A DNA stretch of 64,000 nucleotides from Flavobacterium ustbae (lineage in GTDB: Bacteria > Bacteroidota > Bacteroidia > Flavobacteriales > Flavobacteriaceae): NCBI RefSeq assembly GCF_003946915.1, contig NZ_RPOC01000003.1:248001-312000 (forward strand), given 5' to 3'. The notes under the pieces are model-generated. The model saw only the letters and a list, made by a program, of their open reading frames with translations, made no database searches and was not told where the DNA came from. Both the position numbers and the translations under genes were made by a program. Positions 8,799-15,332 of this stretch are shown piece after piece. Numbering within the stretch: position 1 is the first letter of the stretch; each line of letters begins with the position of its first letter.

Positions 8799-9335
8799 AA
8801 CAACACATTAAAACAGTATAAAAAAGAGATTAAAAAGAAATACGAAATAGCTAAAGAAGGACAACACTTCGATTACTTGTACAAACCCTCTCGTGGAAAA
8901 CTACGTGATTTCTGTTGGATGATTTTCGAAGATGGCGCAACTCCAGATGACTTGAATGTTTTTAGAAACTTCTTTTCTATGGATTTTGAGCCAACCAAGA
9001 AGAATAAGTTCAAGGAGAAGAAAGATAAATTCAGACCTATCGAAACATTCTTTAAGGGTGAGACAGATTTGACAAACATAGATGCTATAAACATGGCTGC
9101 AATTTTGGTTGATTTTCAACCGCGTCCTTTTAAGAAATTTAGAAGTGAAGAAATCAAGCAGTTGGAAAGCATCGAAGAAGCTAAAGCTAAAAAAACTGCT
9201 AAAGCGAAGAAAGAAAGTTTAGAAAACAGCTCTGAAAAAAAGAAAAAATCAGCCAAAAAAGCTAAGCATGAAAATCTTTTCGCAAGTTTTAGAAATATGT
9301 TTTCTAGAAAAATAATGGCTTTGTCAAGCGGCTAG
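8793..9335 (+). CDS. Lysine-rich 180-aa protein upstream of tRNA-like RNAs
   Basis: Residues 1-115 form a compact, probably globular part with conserved-looking stretches (RDFCWMIFEDGATPDDL, DKFRPIETFFKGET, NMAAILVDFQPRPFKKF). Residues 120-160 are a Lys/Ala/Glu tail with runs such as KKKKSAKKAKH, typical of nucleic-acid binding, followed by FASFRNMFSRK. No signal peptide or membrane helix, no vWA metal site, so it is not a Ro60/TROVE protein. I do not recognise the family. It is followed by a hairpin and then by the tRNA-like region and slipin gene on the same strand, which makes an RNA-binding partner of those RNAs plausible but unproven. Confidence 0.7.
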   Translation: MHNNTLKQYKKEIKKKYEIAKEGQHFDYLYKPSRGKLRDFCWMIFEDGATPDDLNVFRNFFSMDFEPTKKNKFKEKKDKFRPIETFFKGETDLTNIDAINMAAILVDFQPRPFKKFRSEEIKQLESIEEAKAKKTAKAKKESLENSSEKKKKSAKKAKHENLFASFRNMFSRKIMALSSG

Positions 9336-9379
9336 CGCGAATTGATCCATTGAAGTATAATCTTCGTGAAATAAGAAAA

Positions 9380-9402
9380 CTGCCAGGAAATTAGACTGGC
9401 AG
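9380..9402 (+). terminator. Hairpin after the 8793 gene, possible terminator
   Basis: CTGCCAG (9380-9386) and CTGGCAG (9396-9402) form a perfect 7-bp stem with a 9-nt loop 45 nt after the stop. The tail GATTCTCTTCC is only partly T rich, so termination would be weak and readthrough into the RNA region is possible. Confidence 0.45.
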
Positions 9403-9449
9403 GATTCTCTTCCAATATACATTCAGATAAAGTTTAATTAGAAATTTTA

Positions 9450-9474
9450 TACTACGCAAAATCATTGCGCAGTA
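9450..9474 (+). other. Hairpin resembling the acceptor loop of the first tRNA-like module
   Basis: TACTACGCAA (9450-9459) and TTGCGCAGTA (9465-9474) pair with one mismatch around a 5-nt loop. The GCGCAGTAcGAT segment resembles TCGCAGTAatGCGAT at 9710-9724 in the first tRNA-like module. This could be a degenerate copy or coincidence. Confidence 0.35.
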
Positions 9475-9520
9475 CGATTTGAATATTTGCTCAAGAAATA
9501 AATAAGTTCTTTTATAAAAT

Positions 9521-9664
9521 GAAAAACATCAAAGTTTTGGCTTTGATTAAAAATATCAAACAAGTCCAGTTGCGTGTTTCTGTATAGCACCATTGTAGGG
9601 AACTTTCCGCGAAAGCGAATTATGTTTTTCTATGCAACTTGATTTGGAGGTTTTGATGGTTTTC
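9521..9664 (+). ncRNA. Candidate structured RNA closed by a 13-bp stem
   Basis: GAAAAACATCAAA (9521-9533) pairs with TTTGATGGTTTTC (9652-9664), 12 of 13 positions. Inside, AGTTGCGT (9568-9575) pairs with ATGCAACT (9632-9639), 8 bp with one G-U, TTTGAT (9542-9547) pairs with ATCAAA (9555-9560), and CGC-GAAA-GCG (9608-9617) gives a GNRA-capped hairpin. Nested long-range pairing of this sort over 144 nt with no ORF points to an RNA product or an RNA domain. It ends 19 nt before the first tRNA-like module and may be part of one longer RNA. No match to tmRNA, 6S, RNase P or SRP RNA was recognised. Confidence 0.5.
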
Positions 9665-9682
9665 CAAAAAACTATCGCACAC

Positions 9683-9749
9683 TCTATGTGTCATGGGTTC
9701 GAGTCCCATTCGCAGTAATGCGATAGCTCAGTCTGGTTAGAGCAATAGA
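9683..9749 (+). ncRNA. Circularly permuted tRNA-like module 1 (Y RNA/YrlA-like)
   Basis: Reading 5' to 3': anticodon-stem 3' strand TCTAT (9683-9687), variable loop GTGTC (9688-9692), T-stem ATGGG/CCCAT with T-loop TTCGAGT (9693-9709), acceptor TCGCA (9710-9714), GTAA tetraloop (9715-9718), acceptor TGCGA (9719-9723), T8 A9, D-stem GCTC/GAGC with loop AGTCTGGTTA (9726-9743), A26, anticodon-stem 5' strand ATAGA (9745-9749), which pairs 5 of 5 with TCTAT. The core tertiary bases of tRNA are all in place: U8-A14, G15-C48, G18G19 against T55C56, G53-C61, T54-A58. There is no CCA end and the acceptor is a closed GNRA hairpin, so it cannot be charged. This is a tRNA mimic, not a tRNA gene. Confidence 0.8.
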
Positions 9750-9847
9750 AATTTGCAGGTTCGAATCCTGCATCAACTTAGGTTGATTGGACGAAGTGGT
9801 AAGTCAACGGGCCTCAAAAACCTGTATTTCCAGAGACCATCACTCTT
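9750..9847 (+). ncRNA. tRNA-like module 2, permuted, with tRNA-Leu(CAA)-like 3' part
   Basis: Variable-loop-sized AATTT (9750-9754), T-stem GCAGG/CCTGC with T-loop TTCGAAT (9755-9771), acceptor ATCAAC (9772-9777), loop TTAG, acceptor GTTGAT (9782-9787), T8 G9, short D-stem GAC/GTC with loop GAAGTGGTAA holding the conserved GG (9790-9805), A26, then a closed anticodon-type hairpin ACGGG/CCTGT (9807-9811/9821-9825) whose loop contains CTCAAAA. Position 15 A and position 48 T could form the Levitt pair in the permuted reading. The stretch 9788-9827 resembles the D-arm to variable-arm part of tRNA-Leu(CAA). A weak AGAG/CTCT hairpin follows (9832-9846). The anticodon 3' strand of the permuted form is missing, so this copy is less complete than module 1. 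Confidence 0.65.
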
Positions 9848-10106
9848 AAAAAGATGACCATTAGAAAAAAAACTGATTTGTCTTTGTCAGTGAAATTAGA
9901 ATTTTTAGAATTCGAAATTCACACTCTGATAAAGCCAGCGCGAATCGAAATGTATTTTGAAAAGTTGTTTTCTTTTTGATTTGATTATTAAGCGAATCTG
10001 CGGAATCTTTCAATAAAATAGAATCAGAAACAATTCAGACAGACAAAGAACAAACTATTCGTCCGTTTTTCTTAGAGGAGAAAGGCAAAGAGGTTTTTTT
10101 ATTTAG

Positions 10107-10156
10107 AAAGAGAATAGAATAAAGAGAATAGAATAAAGAGAATAGAATAAAGAGAA
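10107..10156 (+). repeat. Tandem 14-bp repeat upstream of slipin gene
   Basis: Three perfect copies of AAAGAGAATAGAAT (10107-10120, 10121-10134, 10135-10148) plus an 8-base partial copy. They lie 60 bases before the slipin ATG. Repeated A/G-rich units could be protein-binding sites in the leader or simply a slippage product. The remaining stretch 9848-10106 shows only A/T-rich sequence with short imperfect complementarities. Confidence 0.85.
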
Positions 10157-10216
10157 GTTACAGGTTTAGAACTTTAAACATAAAACAAATAAACAAGAAG
10201 TTAAAAAAATATAACC

Positions 10217-11314
10217 ATGATAAAAAGAATTAAAATCGAGAATTACCAAGTGGGCTTGGTGTTCGAAAACAGAAAATTATTAAAAATATTAGAAGAAGGT
10301 TTACACTGGATTTTTGGGGATAAAAATGTTATGATTTACGATTTAAACGGATCTTTTCAGCCTCCTTTTGAATTAGATATTTTATTGCAAAATGAAATAT
10401 TGGCTTCACTTTTAGAAGTGGTTGAAGTGGCCGATAACGAAATTGTATTACAATTTGTAAAAGGAAATTTCAAAGAAATTCTATTGCCAGGAAAGTATGC
10501 TTTTTGGAAAGGAATTGTAAAAAATGAATTCATTAAAGCAGATTTGTCTAAGATTGAAATCACTGAAAATATATCAGTGAACTTATTAGAAAATGCTAAG
10601 ATGAGGTATTTTACAAGAAAATTCATTGTGTCAAGTAATGACAAAGCGTTGTTATTTGTGAATGGGAATTTCGTTAAAGAATTAAAATCTGGAACCCATT
10701 ATTTTTGGAATAACGCGATTACAATCGAAGTCAAAACAATCGATATGAGACAACAGCAAGTTGAGATTTCTGGACAAGAATTGTTGACAAAAGATAAAGC
10801 AGGATTAAGAATCAACTTTTTTGTGAGATATCAAGTTGTTGATATTATGAAAGCTTTGATCGAAAACAAAGACTTTGAAAAACAATTGTATGTTGCAATG
10901 CAATTGGCTTTGAGAGCTTTTGTGGGCGCATTGACTTTAGACGAATTATTGTCAAAGAAAGATGCTATTGCCGATGCTATTTTGGAAGAAGCAAAAACTA
11001 AAATCCAAGATTTAGGTTTAGTGATTTTTGATGCAGGAATTAGAGATGTAATCTTGCCAGGTGATATGAAAGAAATCATGAATCAGGTTTTGGTTGCCGA
11101 GAAAAAAGCGCAGGCAAACAGTATTATGAGAAGAGAAGAAACCGCTGCAACAAGAAGTTTACTTAACACAGCAAAGCTAATGGAAGAAAACGAAATGTTG
11201 TGGAAATTGAAAGAGATGGAGTACGTCGAAAAAATTGCGGATAAAATTGGGGAAATCACAATTTCTGGAGGCGGAAACGTAATTGGTCAATTGAAGGAAA
11301 TCTTCGTAAAATAA
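10217..11314 (+). CDS. Soluble slipin / SPFH (band 7) protein
   Basis: 365 aa. Residues about 1-125 contain repeated beta-rich units (GLHWIFGDKNV, GKYAFWKG, later SGTHYFWNNA) that lead into an SPFH core at about 130-290 with DMRQQQVEISGQELLTKD and a helical AEKKAQANSIMRREETAATR segment typical of prohibitin/slipin oligomers. There is no N-terminal membrane anchor, unlike classical slipins; the sequence starts directly with MIKRIKIENYQVGLVFENRK. Slipins of this form are known to me from bacterial RNA-repair neighbourhoods (RtcB, Ro60/TROVE, Y RNA), which fits the tRNA-like RNAs just upstream. An exonuclease follows. Function in the cell is not established. Confidence 0.85.
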   Translation: MIKRIKIENYQVGLVFENRKLLKILEEGLHWIFGDKNVMIYDLNGSFQPPFELDILLQNEILASLLEVVEVADNEIVLQFVKGNFKEILLPGKYAFWKGIVKNEFIKADLSKIEITENISVNLLENAKMRYFTRKFIVSSNDKALLFVNGNFVKELKSGTHYFWNNAITIEVKTIDMRQQQVEISGQELLTKDKAGLRINFFVRYQVVDIMKALIENKDFEKQLYVAMQLALRAFVGALTLDELLSKKDAIADAILEEAKTKIQDLGLVIFDAGIRDVILPGDMKEIMNQVLVAEKKAQANSIMRREETAATRSLLNTAKLMEENEMLWKLKEMEYVEKIADKIGEITISGGGNVIGQLKEIFVK

Positions 11315-11316
11315 GG

Positions 11317-11346
11317 AAAACCATCAACGGAAACGCTGATGGTTTT
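11317..11346 (+). terminator. Hairpin between slipin and exonuclease genes
   Basis: AAAACCATCA (11317-11326) and TGATGGTTTT (11337-11346) form a perfect 10-bp stem; the loop ACGGAAACGC can add CG-GAAA-CG. The 3' arm ends in TTTT only, so it may act as a partial terminator that lowers exonuclease expression relative to slipin. Confidence 0.65.
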
Positions 11347-11364
11347 AATCTAAAATTTAAAAAA

Positions 11365-11910
11365 ATGAAAACTACAGATAAAATTATTATTATCGATTTT
11401 GAAGCCACATGTTGGCAAGGTGCGGTTCCGCAAGGGCAAGAAAATGAAATTATTGAAATTGGTCTTGCAGTTTTGGATACTCAAACTGGAGAAATTTCGA
11501 AAAACAAAGGATTGCTAATCAAACCGCAACGTTCCACAGTGAGTCCGTTTTGTACAAAACTGACCACGATTACCCAAGATTTACTAGATGAAAATGGAGT
11601 GAGTTTTGAAGAAGCCATTAATCAGCTGGTTGATGAATACAATCCCGATTTGTACACTTGGGCAAGTTACGGTCAGTACGACTTGAATATGCTTAAAAAA
11701 CAATGTAAATCATTCGGAGTTGTTTATCCAATGGGAGATGAACATATCAATGTTAAAACGATGTTTGCAGAAAAATTTGGTTTAGTAAAACCAATGGGAA
11801 TGAATGGAGCTTTAGCGCTATTGAAGATTCCTTTAGAAGGAACACACCACAGAGGCATTGACGATGCCAAAAACATCGCCAAGATTTTGCATTGGTGCCT
11901 TAAAAATTAG
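11365..11910 (+). CDS. DEDDh 3'-5' exonuclease, ERI1/KapD-like
   Basis: 181 aa, a single exonuclease domain. Exo I is DFEATC with D11 and E13, Exo II is SYGQYDLNML with D106, Exo III is HHRGIDDAKNIA with H162 and D167, which is the complete DEDDh set. The close similarity of DFEATCW and HRGIDDAKNIA to ERI1/3'hExo-type RNases suggests trimming of RNA 3' ends, in contrast to the DNA polymerase epsilon type. It lies 50 bases after the slipin stop on the same strand behind a hairpin, so slipin and exonuclease are probably one operon. In this context a role in processing damaged RNA or the tRNA-like transcripts is a reasonable guess. Confidence 0.9.
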   Translation: MKTTDKIIIIDFEATCWQGAVPQGQENEIIEIGLAVLDTQTGEISKNKGLLIKPQRSTVSPFCTKLTTITQDLLDENGVSFEEAINQLVDEYNPDLYTWASYGQYDLNMLKKQCKSFGVVYPMGDEHINVKTMFAEKFGLVKPMGMNGALALLKIPLEGTHHRGIDDAKNIAKILHWCLKN

Positions 11911-11954
11911 AATTTAATTTGTTTTCAAGTTATCAAAAGCATAATTGGTAACTG

Positions 11955-11990
11955 AAGAAAACTGCAGACATTTATGTTTGCAGTTTTCTT
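11955..11990. terminator. Bidirectional terminator between convergent genes
   Basis: AAGAAAACTGCA (11955-11966) and TGCAGTTTTCTT (11979-11990) form a perfect 12-bp stem with A-rich and T-rich flanks. It serves the exonuclease gene (+) and probably the PhyH gene (-). Confidence 0.9.
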
Positions 11991-11997
11991 GTTTATA

Positions 11998-12912
11998 TTA
12001 AATCCATTCTCCTGCAGCATTGTAATCATCGGGCAGATAAGTCAGGTATTGAACCATTCGGGGTTTTCCTCCTTTGTTCGGTGTTGCGCAGTGCGGAAGC
12101 GCGTTGTGCCAGATGATAAAATCGCCAGCATTACCAATAATTGGTTTTGACTGTAGAGTTTGCAGGGCTTTGTTTCTTGGATTTTCATCAGACTCAAGTT
12201 CATCTAACCACTGATTAATTTGATTATGAAAACCCGCAACACAGTGAAAAGCACCATCTTCTGGTCCGCAGTCCGTTAAATAAAGCATTCCTTGAAGAGC
12301 GAAAGTCAGCGGTTTTTTTAAACTCATGTCCCAGTGAAGCGGACTTCCAAGAAATTTGAAATGCTCTGTTTCTGGCGGATTAAAACTTACTTTGTCAATT
12401 GTTTTGTAGATTTTGTCGGTTTTATAAAGCTGTTCGTAAGCCTTTTTTACTCTTGGCGAAAAGCGGTTGCGATTTAAAGTTTCATGATCCGAAAAATTAA
12501 GCATTAGTCCTTTTTGGTCTTCATGACGTTTGTACCAGCTTTCTTTTTTATTCGGATCCATTTTTAAATATTCCCAAATTGCCTTTTGTGTGGCTTCACA
12601 ATCTTCTTTAGAAATCGCATTTTTAACTACAATGTAACCGTTTTCATTCCAGAATTCAAGATCTTGTTCAGACAATACATTTTCGGTTAAATCTTGGACT
12701 TCGTAAACGGTATCTCGTTTTCTGCCGTTTATCCAATTTTTAAAATTTTCAAAATCGGGCTTTTCAGCATATAAAAACAACAAAGTATCTTCCATGCCAA
12801 TACCGAGCTTATACAATGTTTTAACTTCATTGTCCCAATTTGAATCGCCTGAATTTGTATGTTCAGGATTTACAGCACGTTTCCATAATTGTTCGAGAAC
12901 TGTCCAAGGCAT
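11998..12912 (-). CDS. Phytanoyl-CoA dioxygenase (PhyH) family protein
   Basis: 304 aa, probably an Fe(II)/2-oxoglutarate-dependent oxygenase of the PhyH family. After a 75-aa N-terminal extension comes the usual opening ENGYIVVKNAISKEDC (about 90-105). The iron ligands are H193 and D195 in PLHWDMSL and a distal His in HNALPHCATPN (H274 likely), with R285 in KPRMVQYL as the expected 2-oxoglutarate contact. The GNAGDFIIWHNALPH stretch is characteristic. The substrate cannot be told from sequence. It ends close to the bidirectional terminator and has no operon partner; repeats lie upstream of it. Confidence 0.85.
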   Translation of the reverse strand: MPWTVLEQLWKRAVNPEHTNSGDSNWDNEVKTLYKLGIGMEDTLLFLYAEKPDFENFKNWINGRKRDTVYEVQDLTENVLSEQDLEFWNENGYIVVKNAISKEDCEATQKAIWEYLKMDPNKKESWYKRHEDQKGLMLNFSDHETLNRNRFSPRVKKAYEQLYKTDKIYKTIDKVSFNPPETEHFKFLGSPLHWDMSLKKPLTFALQGMLYLTDCGPEDGAFHCVAGFHNQINQWLDELESDENPRNKALQTLQSKPIIGNAGDFIIWHNALPHCATPNKGGKPRMVQYLTYLPDDYNAAGEWI

Positions 12913-13018
12913 AAGTTTTCGGTTTAGTTGAAAGAAAACTTAAAAATACGGGATTGTTGGTTTGGCGGTTAAAGTAGAAATACCTGTTTTTTATGCTGAA
13001 AATGAATGTCTAATTATC

Positions 13019-13205
13019 GCGGATTTGTAATCCGTGCCCACAAAGATTGATTCTTGTTCTTGCGCTGAATATTTCTTATTGATGTAGGCACGGATTTAAT
13101 TGTTTTCGATCGCGCGGATTTGCAATCCGTGCCCACAAAGATTGGCTTCGATTTTTTGCTTTTAATGTTTGCTTATCGTTACGGGATTGCAATCCGCGCG
13201 ATCGG
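13019..13205. repeat. Intergenic GGATTTGCAATCCGTGCCC-type repeat cluster
   Basis: Two direct copies, differing by one base, of a 31-bp unit (13019-13049 and 13114-13144; core GGATTTGCAATCCGTGCCC) are followed by an inverted partner. CGATCGCGCGGATTTGCAAT (from 13107) is complementary, with one base missing, to the segment 13181-13205 ending GCGCGATCGG. The intergenic space 12913-13231 holds nothing else. It looks like a hairpin-forming dispersed repeat. Confidence 0.75.
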
Positions 13206-13231
13206 ATTTAAGATTCTTTATAAATCCTTTT

Positions 13232-13789
13232 TTATTTGTCAGAACCACCTATTCCTGCTTTATTCCATATTTCTTCATCTAAAAAATTACCGTTCTGGTC
13301 ATATTTTCTAATCTCAGTTTTATCAGGGGTTTCAATCGTAATTTTTTTCTCGCCATTCGCTGAAATCATCACTATTTCAATAATATCTTCACAATAATAA
13401 ACATCACTGTCATTAACTAAGTTATCTGTACCGTCATATGTAGTGGCTTTATAAATATACCCATCTTTAACTAGGTGCTTAGTTGTAAATACTTTTCCCT
13501 GACTTTTAAACTTTTTATCAAGTTTTCCGTCAACTTTGCCTGCTTTATTAACTGAGAATTTTGTGTAAAAATCATCGTATTTAATTATATAATTTCCTTC
13601 TTTCAAGATTGTATCTCGAGCGAGATCAAAACGGTTTTTATATTTACTAGCTATAACAGAAAATTTATAATTTACTGAATTAAGTTTAACTTGAAAAAGA
13701 TCACTATCTAGACGTAGGTAATCATTGTTTTTTTGTTGAGAGAAAACGAACTGCTGTGTTAATAGCATAAGTATTATTATAAGTTTCAT
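13232..13789 (-). CDS. Secreted hypothetical protein at end of T6SS cargo island
   Basis: 185 aa with a signal peptide (MKLIIILMLLTQQFVFSQ, cleavage near residue 18). The mature part is polar with short repeated turns (KYDDFYTKF, KAGKVDGKL, TYDGTDNL) and the C-terminal YDQNGNFLDEEIWNKAG looks like a MORN/YwqK-type beta unit. I do not recognise a family. As a small exported protein just downstream of T6SS cargo genes it could be another immunity protein, but the 210-base gap to the next gene makes this uncertain. Confidence 0.65.
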   Translation of the reverse strand: MKLIIILMLLTQQFVFSQQKNNDYLRLDSDLFQVKLNSVNYKFSVIASKYKNRFDLARDTILKEGNYIIKYDDFYTKFSVNKAGKVDGKLDKKFKSQGKVFTTKHLVKDGYIYKATTYDGTDNLVNDSDVYYCEDIIEIVMISANGEKKITIETPDKTEIRKYDQNGNFLDEEIWNKAGIGGSDK

Positions 13790-13999
13790 ATTTTTTAGTT
13801 TGTGATTATTTGCAAAATCTTTTTATTAGATCTTGCTTAATAGTTATTTGATTAAATTTTTTAAATTCTATTTCACTTACATACAGATTTTTGAGATTAA
13901 TTTTGACTGTGTTTGTAAGAGGGACACCAAGGTCTCTGAATAAATTTTAAGCATATTTTAATTTTCTAGCTTCGAATTTTGCTAGTCGGCATATTTATA

Positions 14000-14728
14000 T
14001 TAGAAAAACTCTTGTTTAGTCATCAAATATTTTTTTAAATATATAACTGACTCCTCTTTATTCATCGATTTTATACTATCACATATATCTACAAGTCTTT
14101 GCTCTTTTGTATCTATTCTAGATTCTATAAATATTGGAATAACATGATGTTTATAGTCATCAAAGTGGATATTAAGTCTCTTTTTCTTATCAGACTTATA
14201 CAAGCTATCAATTATTGATTTTTTAATTGGAATTTTAAGGTCATTTGACAAAAGTTCTAGCTGTTTAGAATACTCAGCATATTCAAATTCTCGGAAATTG
14301 TATTTTAAGCTATCTTCAAAAAAGACATGTTTTTTATAATAGTAAAAGGTTCTACTAAAAAATGGAAAAATTGTTCTTCGATATTTAAGATATGTATCGC
14401 AAAATTTTTCGGCATAGTGAACCTGTCTGTAATCATTAAGTTCCATTCCCTGAGTGTTATATATTAAATTATTTCCAAAACCCCAGCCCCCATCACTAAA
14501 AAAAGTTATTGTTATTTCATTCAATTTATTATTATAGATCGTTATTTTATAAGGTATGTATACATTAATTAATCTTTTGCCTTTATCATTTCTATCCAAA
14601 TGGAATTTTACAGGAACCTCTCTTGCTCTTTCTTGTTCAATAGTTATAGGAGTTTTTAAATGATACCAAACTATAACAAGTAAAAAACAGCTTAGAATAA
14701 TAACTAAAATTTTCTGGTACTTCTTCAT
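14000..14728 (-). CDS. Probable T6SS immunity protein, paralogue of the 15686 gene
   Basis: 242 aa with an N-terminal membrane anchor (about residues 5-24) and a long periplasmic part. It aligns with the product of 15686-16399 along its length: YIPYKITIYNN against YIPYKIIISNN, RRTIFPFFSRTFYYYK against RKTIFPFTKRTFYYFK, DSLYKSDKKKRLNIHFDDY against DSLYEVNNKKRFNVNFENS. A duplicated small inner-membrane-anchored protein next to duplicated toxin C-termini is the usual pattern of immunity genes. It lies 3 bases after the lipoprotein gene and probably shares its transcript. Function inferred from context only. Confidence 0.7.
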   Translation of the reverse strand: MKKYQKILVIILSCFLLVIVWYHLKTPITIEQERAREVPVKFHLDRNDKGKRLINVYIPYKITIYNNKLNEITITFFSDGGWGFGNNLIYNTQGMELNDYRQVHYAEKFCDTYLKYRRTIFPFFSRTFYYYKKHVFFEDSLKYNFREFEYAEYSKQLELLSNDLKIPIKKSIIDSLYKSDKKKRLNIHFDDYKHHVIPIFIESRIDTKEQRLVDICDSIKSMNKEESVIYLKKYLMTKQEFF

Positions 14729-14731
14729 AAT

Positions 14732-15328
14732 CTACCAATTAATTTTCTGTTTCACTATCAAAACTTCTCCTCCTTTTAAAGTGACTCTAAAAAAAATGGA
14801 ATCATTAATCTTATTTAATTCATCAAGTATTTTTTTATTTTCCTTTAGTAATTGATCAAAGGGTATCAATTTAATTGTATCACCTATCTTTAAATTATTG
14901 ACAGACTTTTTAATATTATATTTTTTTAATAAACCATTGGCATCATCTTTTGATATTAAATGATTTCTTTCCTTTATAATAATATTTAGAGGATTATCAT
15001 TCAAATATGGTTTTAAAGAATAAATAGGTTTTTGTCTGTTCTTTTTATTGTAAACTTGATACTCAAAAAAATCATCCATTAATCGTCTTTTATTTAAAAT
15101 GTAATTTAAATCTAGCACCCTAACTTTTGATGTATTTAACTTTAATTCAAATTCAGTAGGTATAATAATTGATATACTATCTTTTTTATCTAAACCATTT
15201 TCTGTGTTTACAAAAAATGTTACAATTTCCTTTGAACTTATTTGTTTAATTTTAAGAGGTTCAATATTGTCACAAGACGCTAGTGATAAGCATGTTATCA
15301 TGTAATTTAATAAGTGATGTTTTTTCAT
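14732..15328 (-). CDS. Small lipoprotein in T6SS effector/immunity cluster
   Basis: 198 aa. The start MKKHHLLNYMITCLSLASCDN carries a lipobox (LASC, Cys19). The rest is Lys/Ile/Leu rich with no recognised domain; KKYNIKKSVNNLKIGDTIKL and the C-terminal RVTLKGGEVLIVKQK look beta-rich. It lies 4 bases downstream of the orphan toxin fragment and 3 bases upstream of the second immunity paralogue. It may be an immunity lipoprotein or a remnant of cargo. Unrecognised. Confidence 0.65.
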   Translation of the reverse strand: MKKHHLLNYMITCLSLASCDNIEPLKIKQISSKEIVTFFVNTENGLDKKDSISIIIPTEFELKLNTSKVRVLDLNYILNKRRLMDDFFEYQVYNKKNRQKPIYSLKPYLNDNPLNIIIKERNHLISKDDANGLLKKYNIKKSVNNLKIGDTIKLIPFDQLLKENKKILDELNKINDSIFFRVTLKGGEVLIVKQKINW

Positions 15329-15332
15329 TTAT

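Noticed and set aside
8793..9335. Ro60/TROVE protein beside the Y RNA-like element
   Set aside because: Too short, no vWA metal site (DxSxS) and no HEAT-like TROVE ring; only a small domain and a Lys tail are seen.
9683..9847. Functional tRNA genes
   Set aside because: T-arm comes before D-arm, the acceptor is closed by a tetraloop and there is no CCA end or free 3' end, in contrast to the intact tRNA-His at 31515-31589.
10107..10156. CRISPR array
   Set aside because: The units are 14 bp and directly joined without spacers.
9336..10216. Retron or group II intron RNA
   Set aside because: No reverse transcriptase gene in the window and no msr/msd or domain V/VI pattern.
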